Below are positions 15,374 through 24,519 of a stretch of DNA of 64,000 nucleotides, in pieces; within the stretch, counting starts at the first letter, position 1; the number at the start of each line of letters is the position of its first letter. Position numbers and translations under genes: made by a program. The stretch is from Xiheicaenibacterium sp046351325 (lineage in GTDB: Bacteria; Myxococcota_A; Polyangia; Polyangiales; Polyangiaceae). The notes under the pieces were generated by a model that had not been told where the DNA came from, ran no database searches, and saw nothing but the letters and a program-made list of their open reading frames with translations. The stretch is taken from the NCBI GenBank assembly GCA_046351325.1, contig JAXLYR010000014.1:192194-256193 (forward strand), in the 5' to 3' direction.

Positions 15374-18300
15374 TCGACGTCGCTCGGCGGCATCGTGCGG
15401 AAGCGCCCGTCGACGTAGTCCATGAGCTCGAGCCACCAGGACTCCGCCTTCATGCCGTCATCGCGGCCGCTGTCCGTAAAGAAGTTGCCGCGAATGCACT
15501 CGGCCTTGCCGTTCTCGTCGGTGCGGCAGCGGCCGTCGACGTAGACCAAGATGGCCTTGGGCATACGGGAGCTCATGCTGTCGCCGGGGTTGTTCATCCA
15601 GTTCGCGACGAAGATGATGGCGGCGCCGAGATCCTCGGGCGTCTGGCCATAACCGTGCAGCATGTAGATAACCGGATAGCGCCGGTCGAGCTGCTCCTTA
15701 TGGGCATATCCCGGGGGCAGGTTGACGGTGACGGGCCCGGTGCGACCGGTCGAGTCCGTGAAGTCGAACGTGCAGGCGCCGTCGGCCTCGCAGAGCGGCA
15801 AATCCGGTGAGGGGTCGTCGCCCGAGTACTTGACCACACTGCGGAGCTCCGGCTCAGGCCAGCGAGATCCGATGTAGTAGAGCGCCGTTTGCAATCGGAA
15901 GGCGATTTCATTCAGCGTGCCGACGTGTTGGCCGCTGCCGTTCTCGATTGCCTCGGGCGTCGGGTCGATGAGGCCATATCGCATCAGCACCGAGCCGGGG
16001 ACGTCCTCCCACGGGACGAGGCCTGGCGTGAAGGTGTTCGGCTTGGTCGGGTCGAAGCCCGGCATGTTCGCGAACGACGTGTAATACGCAGTGTCGCGCC
16101 CGCGCGAGGCCATCGAACCCGCGAGGTGCTGGGCCGCTACGTGGAAGTTGAAGATGTCGCGCAGGCCGCCGTCGGTCCACAGATCGATGCGGTCGAGCGC
16201 GTCGTCGTCCATCTCGCCGCCGGGCGGGACCGATTGGCGACGAATGACCGCGGCCGGATCGAAATCCCACATGCGCTTGAGCCCACGCGAGGCCGTGAAC
16301 TTGCCGTCTCCCTCGCCGACGTCGTAGCCGTCGCCAGGCTGCGCATAGCCGTTGGCCGGCTGTTGCGGTGTGCCGGCGACGCCATCCATACCTACATCTT
16401 CGTAAGGCTCACCGTCCTCGAACCGGTAGTCGTTCTCGGTGCCGCCGGGGTTGTATTGGGCCTGGTAGTCGTCGCCCTCGGGGTCTTCGTCGACGCCGGG
16501 CTGATAACCAGGCTCGTCGGGCGAGGCTACCCCGTCGGGCCCGGTGTCCTGCCAGGGCTCGTAGCCGCTCTTGATGATGGGCTCGAGTTCGTCGCGGACG
16601 CCGTTGCCGTTGTAGTCGACGGCGAGGCCGACCTCGAGCGGGTAGTTGTTCGGGCCCTCGGGCTTCCACGCGTTGGCCCACGGGGTCTCGTCCTCGTGGG
16701 CGGGCGTGCCGTCGCACACCGTAATGACCGGGAAGGTGCCGTCCGGGTTGAACTCGTCGTCGTAGTAGTTGTTGAGCGTCAGCGTGTGGGCGCAGCGCTC
16801 GGCCGGGCAGTTCTGCGCGATCTCGCGCTGCTTGTCCTCGTCGGGGGCGCCGCCGATCGGGTCGACCCAGACAGCGCACTCGTTGCCGGGGTGATCCCCG
16901 AGGACGCTCTTGTCGGTCGGGGGCACGCCGGGCGGTAGGAACTCGCCACCTGGAGAGTTGTTGTCGCCATTGGGATTGCCAAACAAGAGCGCGAGGTCGC
17001 GGAAGATTTGGCAATACTCGTCGCGAGGGAAGCGGCCGCCGGTGCCGCTACGGGGATATTCGGCCCACCAAGCATTGAAGGCTTGGGTGTGCTCGTACGG
17101 GTCCACCGGCTTGGGCAGGAGCGTGCACTTGCCCGAGTGATCGACGGTCTTTCCGACGCAGGTCTCGTCGGTCTTGCAGTCGGCCGGAGCGTCGCAGGGC
17201 GTCGGCGTAAGCTGAATATCGGCGAGCTGTGTTCCAGGTGCGATCGGGCGGAAGCCGCCGAGGTGGTTCTGCTGAATGTAGTGCATGAGCCACGACCACG
17301 TGGCCGGCCCGCCGAGCGGCACGAGGACATCGAACTTGTCGTGATGCCGAGTGCCGAACATGCTTGTTCCCATACCGCCCATCGAGACGCCGATGACAGC
17401 GCGGTGGGTCAGGTGGCGCGTGTACTTGCGAGTACCGGCATCCGATTTGACGATGGCTTGGTAGGTGCCGAGTCGGGGCGCCTTGAAGGAGAGCGCCCAC
17501 TCTCCGCCGATCTTCTCGATGCGGGGGTCGGCGACGGGCACCACGCGCGGCTCGCGGAACTCGGGGCCGCTGTAGAGCACGCGCAAGTGGCGGAGGCGCG
17601 CCTTCGGCGGCATGAGCGCGGGGTTGATGGGCACCGACATCGGGATTTCGCGCTGGAACTGGAGATCAGCGGGGCCGAAGCTCACCGCGGGCCCGAGCGC
17701 GATGTGGCCAGCCGGCAAGTCCATCGACGCGCAGCCGAGCGTGGTGGCAAACGGAGCGACGCTCCAGAGATAGGAGCCCGAGTTGGGATCGTTCGCGCCG
17801 TCGGGCAGACCAATCGATGCGCCCGCGAGCCCCGCTGTGCCGGTGAGGGTCTCGCCGGCGGTCAGCGAGTCGTCGCTCGCCGTGCCGCTGCACGTGGGCA
17901 AATCCGAGTCGAGCACGACCACCTCGAGCGAGGCCGTGGCGTCGGTGCCGTCGCCCTTCGCGATGGAGGCAGTGAGCGTGTACGTGCCCGGTGTGGAGAT
18001 GCCGCCGATGTCGAGCGAGGTCTCGCTCTGATAGAGCGTGACGTTGCCGGGGCTCGGTGTGGGGAGCGCGTTCTCGTCGCTCGAGGTGAACGTGATCGGT
18101 GTGTCGCCGCAGAAGTCGGGCTCACCAATGACGCGCACGTGGCGGGTCGTGCAGTCGCCGCCGGTGCAGGCGGGCACGAAGATCTGTGCGGGAGAGAAGC
18201 GCACGCGCACGAAGTTCGGCTGCGGGGTCGTGCAGATGTCGCCCGGGCGTAACGTCGGGGTGCCGCCACCGCCGCCACCTTGAGGCGTGGTGGTGTCGTC

Positions 18301-18396
18301 TCCGCATCCGCCGCAGCCGACTGCAGCGGAGAGGAGAGCGAGCGAGCCAAGAAGGGGAAGCGAGACCAGGGAGGAAGCGAGCGAGCGATAACGCAC
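15361..18396 (-). CDS. Large esterase-like lipoprotein with permuted alpha/beta-hydrolase motifs
   Basis: About 1011 residues. GTG at 18394-18396 is the only plausible start before the leader LPLLGSLALLSAAVGC, which ends in a lipobox. A Gly/Thr linker and Ig-like strands follow. The nucleophile elbow GVSMGG lies at residues 336-341 (Ser338) with the following MFGTRHHDKFDVLVPLGG typical of esterase-D/feruloyl-esterase-like hydrolases. The oxyanion-side motif MLHGYGQ, normally about 100 residues before the nucleophile, is instead at about 912-918, and the protein ends at YVDGRFRTMPPSDVEWEE, the segment that usually leads into the elbow. Between them are cysteine-rich stretches and DxNxNGxxD calcium-type repeats (VDYNGNGVRDELEP; GPDGV and GMDGV units). 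It is probably a cell-surface hydrolase; activity is uncertain. Confidence 0.7.
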   Translation of the reverse strand: MRYRSLASSLVSLPLLGSLALLSAAVGCGGCGDDTTTPQGGGGGGTPTLRPGDICTTPQPNFVRVRFSPAQIFVPACTGGDCTTRHVRVIGEPDFCGDTPITFTSSDENALPTPSPGNVTLYQSETSLDIGGISTPGTYTLTASIAKGDGTDATASLEVVVLDSDLPTCSGTASDDSLTAGETLTGTAGLAGASIGLPDGANDPNSGSYLWSVAPFATTLGCASMDLPAGHIALGPAVSFGPADLQFQREIPMSVPINPALMPPKARLRHLRVLYSGPEFREPRVVPVADPRIEKIGGEWALSFKAPRLGTYQAIVKSDAGTRKYTRHLTHRAVIGVSMGGMGTSMFGTRHHDKFDVLVPLGGPATWSWLMHYIQQNHLGGFRPIAPGTQLADIQLTPTPCDAPADCKTDETCVGKTVDHSGKCTLLPKPVDPYEHTQAFNAWWAEYPRSGTGGRFPRDEYCQIFRDLALLFGNPNGDNNSPGGEFLPPGVPPTDKSVLGDHPGNECAVWVDPIGGAPDEDKQREIAQNCPAERCAHTLTLNNYYDDEFNPDGTFPVITVCDGTPAHEDETPWANAWKPEGPNNYPLEVGLAVDYNGNGVRDELEPIIKSGYEPWQDTGPDGVASPDEPGYQPGVDEDPEGDDYQAQYNPGGTENDYRFEDGEPYEDVGMDGVAGTPQQPANGYAQPGDGYDVGEGDGKFTASRGLKRMWDFDPAAVIRRQSVPPGGEMDDDALDRIDLWTDGGLRDIFNFHVAAQHLAGSMASRGRDTAYYTSFANMPGFDPTKPNTFTPGLVPWEDVPGSVLMRYGLIDPTPEAIENGSGQHVGTLNEIAFRLQTALYYIGSRWPEPELRSVVKYSGDDPSPDLPLCEADGACTFDFTDSTGRTGPVTVNLPPGYAHKEQLDRRYPVIYMLHGYGQTPEDLGAAIIFVANWMNNPGDSMSSRMPKAILVYVDGRCRTDENGKAECIRGNFFTDSGRDDGMKAESWWLELMDYVDGRFRTMPPSDVEWEE

Positions 18397-18502
18397 GGGC
18401 GGATCTTGCTCCGACTCGAGGCGAACATGTGAATAATTCGAGGCGGAGGACGCGATAAACCGAAGGGTTCGGTGTCGCCCGGCCCCTCCGCGGCGCTCGC
18501 GC

Positions 18503-18877
18503 CTAGCGCGTCTGTGTGGTCGAGCCCGGGGGTGGCTGCCATCCATTGCGTCGCCGGCTCGCGCTGGCCACGAGCGCCAGCGTGACGAGCCCGACGAAGA
18601 GTGACAGCACTGTCAGCTGAATGGAGCGGCGCCAGAGGCGCCGCCGCCACATGGGCTGGTCAGCCTCGGCGACCTTATCGCCCTGGCGAAAGGCGATCAC
18701 CATGTAGATCATGCTGCCGAGGACCATCCCGCCGGGGACGGCCATGACGAGCGCGCCGAAGCCGAGGAAGGCGTACTCGGAGGGCCCCGGCGCGAGGTCG
18801 GCGCGGGCGCTCGTGACGTAGAAGAGGGCAGCGGCCGCGCTCGCGACGGCCGAGGCCTTGCGCAGGGTCGGGTTCAT
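18503..18877 (-). CDS. Small two-helix membrane protein
   Basis: A 124-residue protein with an N-terminal helix or signal peptide (ASAVASAAAALFYVTSARA) and two further membrane segments (YAFLGFGALVMAVPGGMVLG and LTVLSLFVGLVTLALVA) separated by a charged loop ending RRRLWRRS. The ATG at 18875-18877 overlaps the TGA of the upstream lipoprotein gene (ATGA), indicating translational coupling and a shared transcript. No family recognised. Confidence 0.7.
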   Translation of the reverse strand: MNPTLRKASAVASAAAALFYVTSARADLAPGPSEYAFLGFGALVMAVPGGMVLGSMIYMVIAFRQGDKVAEADQPMWRRRLWRRSIQLTVLSLFVGLVTLALVASASRRRNGWQPPPGSTTQTR

Positions 18878-20547
18878 TGTGGAGGCGGAGCGTGTCCCTC
18901 TGCGGCGCCGGTCACCGCGGCCTGGTGGCCGAGCGCCGACACGGAGCCGAGCCACGAGCCGACGACGTCGGTCGGGACGACGTCGGCGTCGACTGCTGCG
19001 TCGCCGCTCATCGCGATTTGGAGCGCGCCAGCCGAGCTCGTCTGCGCGTCGGAGGCCGCGAGGCCGTCGGCCCACAGGCTCTCGATCGCGGCGTGACACG
19101 TGAGCTCGAGGCACGCAGCGTCGCAGTCCCCGATCGAGCCGGCCGCGAGGATATCGGCAGCGACGCCGGCGCAGTCTGTCGCGTTCTCGAGCTCGGCGGT
19201 GACGGTCGTTGGAGCACCAACGATCTCGGAGAGGGCGGCGTTCAAGTAGGCGCCGGCGAGCCGCGTCGGCGCGATGGAGAGGTAGCCGCCGATGACCATC
19301 AGGTCGTTCGCCGAGACGCTCCACGTGAAGTTCGCGACGTCGGGAGCCCCGACCATGGAGGCCTCGAGCCCGACGAAGCTGACGAGCTTGAAGCTCGTGG
19401 TCGTGACGTCGTCGGTGCCGACGAGCTGACCTTGGATGGAGCTCGTGGAGTCGCTCGCGCCCGCGAGCGCGAGCCCCGTCGCGGCCTCCTTGTTGTCGAA
19501 GCAGAGCGTGAGCGGATCGACGCCGTCGAGCGTCGTCGCGACCGCGAGATCGAGGTCGGGTGAGAGCCGCAGATCACCGAGGAGCGCGGCCTCGGGCGGG
19601 TCGAGCAGATACGCGATGCGATCGAGCAGCCGCACGGCGTAGGGAGTCCCCTCGGGGAAGGCGGTCGTCGCCGCGAGGTACGCGCCGTCTTGGACGAGCG
19701 CGCCGTAGGTGTCGGGGTCGGGGTGGAACTCGAGCGAGATGTCGAGCTTTGCCCCGGCGAGCGCCACCGGTCGATCGATGACGACGACCTCGACGTCCTC
19801 GGCCTGGTTGGGTGTCGTCGCCGTGACGGTGGTGCAGCCAGCGACGACCTTGCCGGAGCGGATGGCGACGGTGAGCGTCGGGCCCACGGGGACGCTGTCG
19901 ATGACGGGCGACTCGTGCACGGTGACGTCCTGATGGAGGGCGCCGACGGGACTCGCGGGGTACTGCGCGAGCACGGCGTCACACGTGGACGACACGACGA
20001 CGTCAGCGGACCAACCGGCGGAGAGATCGCGCTTGCCGTTGTAGGTCGGCTTGATCCGGAGCGCGGTGAAGCCCTGCTCGCTGACTGCGACGGGCAGCTC
20101 GGCCCAGGTCTCGGTGTCGATCTGCGCGCGCAAGGTGAAGGTGCCCGGCGCGCTCGGCGCGTGGAGCGTGAACGACCCGTGCCCGCTCGCGTCCGTCTCG
20201 ACGACCGTGCGATCGATCGAGGCGTCCGCCACGTTGCCGAGCAGCACGATCGTGACCGACGCAACGCCCGACGTGATGACGTCGACCGTCACTGTCTCGG
20301 ACGGCGCGAGCTCGAGCGTGCCCTCGGTGTCGAACCGCAGGGTCTGCGAGCCGGAGTCGCCGCCTTCACCGCCGTAGCCACCGGACCCACCGGACCCGCC
20401 GATGCCCTGTCCGCAGCCCACGCTCGCGAGCCCGTTCGCGCCGATGAGGAGCGCTGGAACCAAGCTGTGGAGGAGCGCGCCCCGCAGGAGTCGAGCTGGG
20501 TGAGAACTGGATCGGTACCGTCTAGACCAAGCAAGTAAAGAAGACAT
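18874..20547 (-). CDS. Large secreted lipoprotein, beta-rich
   Basis: A 557-residue protein whose leader ends LVPALLIGANGLASVGC, a lipobox followed by a Gly/Ser linker. The body has repeated Ig-like strand patterns (LELAPSETVTVDVITSGVAS, GSFTLHAPSAPGTFTLRAQI) and a C-terminal part with paired cysteines (GDCDAACLELTCHAAI). The start is the ATG at 20545-20547; a TTG directly before it is also in frame. No enzyme motif is seen. It is the first gene of the minus-strand run and is translationally coupled to the small membrane protein. Function unknown; probably outer-membrane or surface exposed. Confidence 0.72.
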   Translation of the reverse strand: MSSLLAWSRRYRSSSHPARLLRGALLHSLVPALLIGANGLASVGCGQGIGGSGGSGGYGGEGGDSGSQTLRFDTEGTLELAPSETVTVDVITSGVASVTIVLLGNVADASIDRTVVETDASGHGSFTLHAPSAPGTFTLRAQIDTETWAELPVAVSEQGFTALRIKPTYNGKRDLSAGWSADVVVSSTCDAVLAQYPASPVGALHQDVTVHESPVIDSVPVGPTLTVAIRSGKVVAGCTTVTATTPNQAEDVEVVVIDRPVALAGAKLDISLEFHPDPDTYGALVQDGAYLAATTAFPEGTPYAVRLLDRIAYLLDPPEAALLGDLRLSPDLDLAVATTLDGVDPLTLCFDNKEAATGLALAGASDSTSSIQGQLVGTDDVTTTSFKLVSFVGLEASMVGAPDVANFTWSVSANDLMVIGGYLSIAPTRLAGAYLNAALSEIVGAPTTVTAELENATDCAGVAADILAAGSIGDCDAACLELTCHAAIESLWADGLAASDAQTSSAGALQIAMSGDAAVDADVVPTDVVGSWLGSVSALGHQAAVTGAAEGHAPPPQ

Positions 20548-20595
20548 CAAGCTTCAGAATAGCATTTGGCTACATGCAGGCACGCATTCACGGCG

Positions 20596-20928
20596 TCACC
20601 GCGCGCGGCCCGTTTGGCGGTCGCGTCCGCGCTGGGGCTGCCAGCGCTTCTTCGCGTGCTTTTGCCCGCTGCGCATCGAGCTCACGTCCAACATGAGCGC
20701 GATCGCGACGAGCAGCCACGACGAAGGCTCCATCGTGTCGCTGCGGCCGATGGAGATCATGCCGTACGCATAAGCGAGCGTCGTCAGCGGTAAGAACACG
20801 AAGCCGAGCACGGGCAAGTACCAGCGGTGCTCGAACGCTCGGCCGAGGTAATCACCGCCGAAGAGCCAGAGCCCCGCGAGCGTGAGGCGCGGGAACACGA
20901 GCGCGAGCAGCGCGAAGATGCATCCCAT
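20596..20928 (-). CDS. Small conserved membrane protein
   Basis: About 110 residues with three hydrophobic segments: CIFALLALVFPRLTLAGLWLF, a second (VLGFVFLPLTTLAYAYG) and a third (WLLVAIALMLDV), plus a basic C-terminus (KKRWQPQRGRDRQ). The pattern FALLALxxPRLxLxxLWLF followed by a mid-protein FLPLTTLxYA matches a small uncharacterised membrane-protein family frequent in actinobacteria and myxobacteria. ATG at 20928 or GTG at 20946 are both possible starts. It follows the SNF2 gene by about 70 bases on the same strand. Confidence 0.6.
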   Translation of the reverse strand: MGCIFALLALVFPRLTLAGLWLFGGDYLGRAFEHRWYLPVLGFVFLPLTTLAYAYGMISIGRSDTMEPSSWLLVAIALMLDVSSMRSGQKHAKKRWQPQRGRDRQTGRAR

Positions 20929-21000
20929 CGAGGAGCACGCTGCCACATCTCTCGGGCCGGCGCTCCTCGGGCGACGCGGTCTACCGCAGGCGGTGCGCGG

Positions 21001-24000
21001 TTACTCGACGCTGAAGAGCTCTTCGATGTCTTGCTTCGTGAGCTTCTTCGTGCCGCCCGCGTCCTCCGAGAGGACGCTCGCGACGAGCTCGCGCTTCTTC
21101 TGTTTGAGGAGGAGGATCTTCTCCTCGATCGTGCCGGCCGCGACGAGGCGATAGACGGTGACGACCTTGTTCTGGCCGATGCGGTGCGCGCGGTCGGAGG
21201 CCTGCTGCTCGACCGCTGGGTTCCACCACGGATCGAAGTGGATGACGGTGTCGGCCGCGGTGAGGTTGAGGCCCGTGCCGCCCGCCTTCAGCGAGATGAG
21301 GAAGACGCTCACGGTCGGATCATTCTGGAAGCGCTCGACGCGCTCGGCCCGGTCCTTCGTGCTGCCGTCGAGGTACTCGTAGCGGATGCCGTCCTCTTTG
21401 ACGGCCTTCTCCACGAGCTTGAGCATCTGCACGAACTGGCTGAAGACGAGGACCTTGTGACCGCCCTCGACGGCCTCGGCGAGGAGCTCGCGCAAGGCGA
21501 CGAGCTTGCCCGAGTCGTCGTCGCTGAAGTCGCGCGGAAGGCCCAGCAAGCGCGGGTCGCACGCGGCCTGACGGAGGCGCGTGAGCGCCGAGAGGATGAA
21601 GAGCTGGCTCTTCGCCAGGCCGTTCTTCTCGACCTCGCCGAGGACCTGAGCGCGGACCTCCTTGAGGACCTCTTGGTAGACGATGCGCTGCTCGCCGGTG
21701 AGATCGCAGACCTGATCGGTCTCGATCTTCTCGGGGAGATCCTTCGCGACCTCCATCTTCGTGCGGCGCAAGATGAAGGGGTGGATGGTCGATCGCAGGC
21801 GCTGGGCGGTCTTGTAGTCGCCGGTCTCGATGGGGCGCGCGAACTTCTGTTCGAAGCGATCGAGCGGGCCGAGCAGGCCGGGCGAGACGAAGTCGAAGAT
21901 GCTCCAGATCTCGGAGAGGCGGTTCTCGATCGGCGTGCCGGTGAGGGCCAAGCGGCGGCGCGCGCGAAGGCGCTTCGCTGCGGCGGCGGTCGCGGAGAGC
22001 GGGTTCTTGATGTGCTGCGCTTCGTCGAGGATCGCGTAGTCGAGGTCGAGCGTGCTGAGGAACTCTTCGTCACGGCGGAGCAGGGCGTAGCTCGTGATCA
22101 CGACCTCGGCGTCGCGCACGACGTCGACTTGCTCTTTGCGGTCGGCGCCATGCCAGAGCGCGACAGTGAGCGTCGGCGAGAAGCGCGCGAGCTCGCGCTC
22201 CCAGTTCGTCACGACCGAGGTCGGCGCGACGATGAGGGCGCTCACCTTCTTGTCCTCCTGCTTGACGGCGAGGAGGAGCGCGATGGTCTGCACGGTCTTG
22301 CCGAGACCCATGTCGTCGGCGAGGACGCCGCCCGAGCCGATCTCGTGGATGAACTTCAGCCAGGAGAGGCCTGACTCCTGGTAGGGCCGGAGCGTCGCCT
22401 TGAGGGCGCGCGGCTTCTTCGTCGACTCGATCTCTTCGATGTTGGCGAGCTTCTGGAAGAGCTCGCGCGCGCCCTGCGAGATGTTCGTGCCCTGCGCGTG
22501 CTGGAGCAGCTCTTGGATGCGGCCCGCGTGCGCGAGCGAGAGCTTGCCGCTCTTGCCGGCGGCGGTGAGGAGCTCGACCTCGCGATCGAGCATCGCTTGG
22601 AGCTGATCGGTGTCGAACGGCGCGAACGAGCCGTCCTCGAGGCGGACGTACTTCTTACCCTCGGCGATCGCCCTGCGGATCTCCTCGCGATCGACGCCGA
22701 CGCCCTCGGCCTCGTAAGATAGTTTGACGTTCAACCAATCGGTGCCGCTGCCCGAGACCTTGGCGAAGACGCCGATCTGACTGGTGCGGACCTGCGTGCC
22801 GACGAGCTCCTCGGGGACGAAGAGATCCCAGTCTTCGGGGAGCTTGCCGAGGCCCTCGCTCCAGAACTGGATCGCGCGGTCGCCGTTCGCGACGAAGGAC
22901 TGGCCCGACGGATCGGGCACGAGGCCGAGCTCGGCGAGCTTCTGCGCGGCCTCTTGTTGGGCGGCGATGTCGACGCGGATGCAGCGCGGCCGGCGCACGC
23001 CTTCGTCGGGTGGCTGCAGGAGGACGGGCGGCGTGATGCCGTCTGCGCGGACGGGGATCTCCTCGGCGCCGTAGACGGCCCAGAGGCTCACGCTCGCCTC
23101 GACGAGCGAGCCGCCGGCGCGCATGCGGAACGACGGGATGAGATCGACGACGTCGCAGATCTGGTTGAGATCGGGGAGCTCGGCGCCGACCTCGAGCGCG
23201 ACCTTGGGCAGGCCCTGCATGATGAGGCGGGAGAGCTCGCTCATCGGCTCGCCGATCGTGGGCGAGCGCATGAGGCGGCGCAGCGCCGCGACCGAGACGC
23301 GCTTGTCGATGCGGCGCGCGATGCCCTCTTGCGTGTCGATGTACCAGCCCGGCCAGCCCTCGAACCAACCGCCCGAGAGCAAGCCGAAGCGCCGGCGATC
23401 GGTCGCGAAGCTGACCTTCACGATGATGGTGTCGCCGCCGATGGTCTCGAGATCGAAGCGCGGGCGGAGCGGCTCGTCGCCGAAGCGCAGCTGCATGAGC
23501 GCGGGCTCGAGCAGGACGCGCTGGCCCTCGAGCAGAGGCAGGAGCTCAGCGACGTCTTCACCGCGGACGTCGACGGTGGGGTGACGCGGGTTGCCGGTCT
23601 CGAGGCGCGCGAGCAAGCGCAGGGCGTTGCGATCGTTCGTCGGGTAGACGGCCTGCCACGCGAGCGCGGTCGAGGGCAGGATCGGCATGCGAGCCTCGGC
23701 GTCGAGGACGGTGACCGAGAGCGCGCCCTGTCGAACGAGGACGCGGAACTCGACGCGGCGGGCGGCCGCGACGCCGTCGGGCGGGAGCCACGCGCCGATG
23801 CCCGTGGGCTTGGCGGAGGCGTCGGTGGGCGCGCTCGCGGTGAGGGCTGCGACCGCGGCGCTCGAGACGTGGTGGTGAATCGAGACGTGATTTTGCGAGT
23901 GGCCGGAGCCGCTGGGGCTCGGGCCGCCCATCGTCGCGGCGGGGCCGACCGTCGAGCCGGGCGGACCCATCGCGGCCATCGAGCTCGCGGTGGTGGGGGC

Positions 24001-24519
24001 CGGGCCGCGACCGCGCCGGTCGCGCCGGCGCGAGCGCTTGAGGTCGTTGTTGTTGCTGTTGTTCTGCTGCTGTTGTTGCTGCTGCTGGGGGGGCGGCGCC
24101 TGCGGAGGCGGTGCCTGCGGAGGCTCGCGCCGAGGCTGCGAACCGCGCGCCTGATCGCGCACGCTGATGAGGAGCGCTGCGACGTGCTTGCAGTGCTGGT
24201 TCGTGTTGCCGAAGTTCGCCTTGACGAAGGCGGGGCAGGGGCAGCTCGACTTGATGCCGTCGGGCGTGAGCTCGATGCGCACCGGATACGGATCGGCGTC
24301 GGGCGCGCGGACGGTGCCGGCGGCGTCGGCGTCACCGACCTGGACTTCCTCGACCATGCGTCGACGGAAGAGGTCGAGGCCGCGGAGGAAGGTTCGAGCT
24401 CCGAGCAGGCGGCGCAAGCCGCGATCGCTCAACGTGGAGAGTGCGTCAGAAATCGGTGTGCCCACGGTGCCCTGTCGGACGTGAGGCGGAGCCCACACAT
24501 CCGCGAAAGAACGCAACAA
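21001..24519 (-). CDS. SWIM zinc-finger SNF2/RapA-type helicase
   Basis: About 1172 residues. An N-terminal SWIM finger (CPCPAFV ... NQHCKH, pattern CxC-CxH) lies near residues 93-112. A Gln/Asn-rich linker follows at about 148-162, then a Gly/Ser spacer. The C-terminal half is a complete SNF2 ATPase: ADDMGLGKTVQTIALLL (Walker A), IVAPTSVVTNWERELARF, ILDEAQHIKNP (DEAQ box), LTGTPIENRLSEIWSIFDF, LVFSQFVQML, LISLKAGGTGLNLTAADTVI and ASDRAHRIGQNKVV (motif VI). It is an ATP-dependent translocase on nucleoprotein; related bacterial proteins are linked to transcription recycling or DNA repair. The TTG start directly abuts the pyrophosphatase stop codon, so the genes are coupled. A GTG a few codons downstream is an alternative start. 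Confidence 0.9.
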   Translation of the reverse strand: MLRSFADVWAPPHVRQGTVGTPISDALSTLSDRGLRRLLGARTFLRGLDLFRRRMVEEVQVGDADAAGTVRAPDADPYPVRIELTPDGIKSSCPCPAFVKANFGNTNQHCKHVAALLISVRDQARGSQPRREPPQAPPPQAPPPQQQQQQQQNNSNNNDLKRSRRRDRRGRGPAPTTASSMAAMGPPGSTVGPAATMGGPSPSGSGHSQNHVSIHHHVSSAAVAALTASAPTDASAKPTGIGAWLPPDGVAAARRVEFRVLVRQGALSVTVLDAEARMPILPSTALAWQAVYPTNDRNALRLLARLETGNPRHPTVDVRGEDVAELLPLLEGQRVLLEPALMQLRFGDEPLRPRFDLETIGGDTIIVKVSFATDRRRFGLLSGGWFEGWPGWYIDTQEGIARRIDKRVSVAALRRLMRSPTIGEPMSELSRLIMQGLPKVALEVGAELPDLNQICDVVDLIPSFRMRAGGSLVEASVSLWAVYGAEEIPVRADGITPPVLLQPPDEGVRRPRCIRVDIAAQQEAAQKLAELGLVPDPSGQSFVANGDRAIQFWSEGLGKLPEDWDLFVPEELVGTQVRTSQIGVFAKVSGSGTDWLNVKLSYEAEGVGVDREEIRRAIAEGKKYVRLEDGSFAPFDTDQLQAMLDREVELLTAAGKSGKLSLAHAGRIQELLQHAQGTNISQGARELFQKLANIEEIESTKKPRALKATLRPYQESGLSWLKFIHEIGSGGVLADDMGLGKTVQTIALLLAVKQEDKKVSALIVAPTSVVTNWERELARFSPTLTVALWHGADRKEQVDVVRDAEVVITSYALLRRDEEFLSTLDLDYAILDEAQHIKNPLSATAAAAKRLRARRRLALTGTPIENRLSEIWSIFDFVSPGLLGPLDRFEQKFARPIETGDYKTAQRLRSTIHPFILRRTKMEVAKDLPEKIETDQVCDLTGEQRIVYQEVLKEVRAQVLGEVEKNGLAKSQLFILSALTRLRQAACDPRLLGLPRDFSDDDSGKLVALRELLAEAVEGGHKVLVFSQFVQMLKLVEKAVKEDGIRYEYLDGSTKDRAERVERFQNDPTVSVFLISLKAGGTGLNLTAADTVIHFDPWWNPAVEQQASDRAHRIGQNKVVTVYRLVAAGTIEEKILLLKQKKRELVASVLSEDAGGTKKLTKQDIEELFSVE

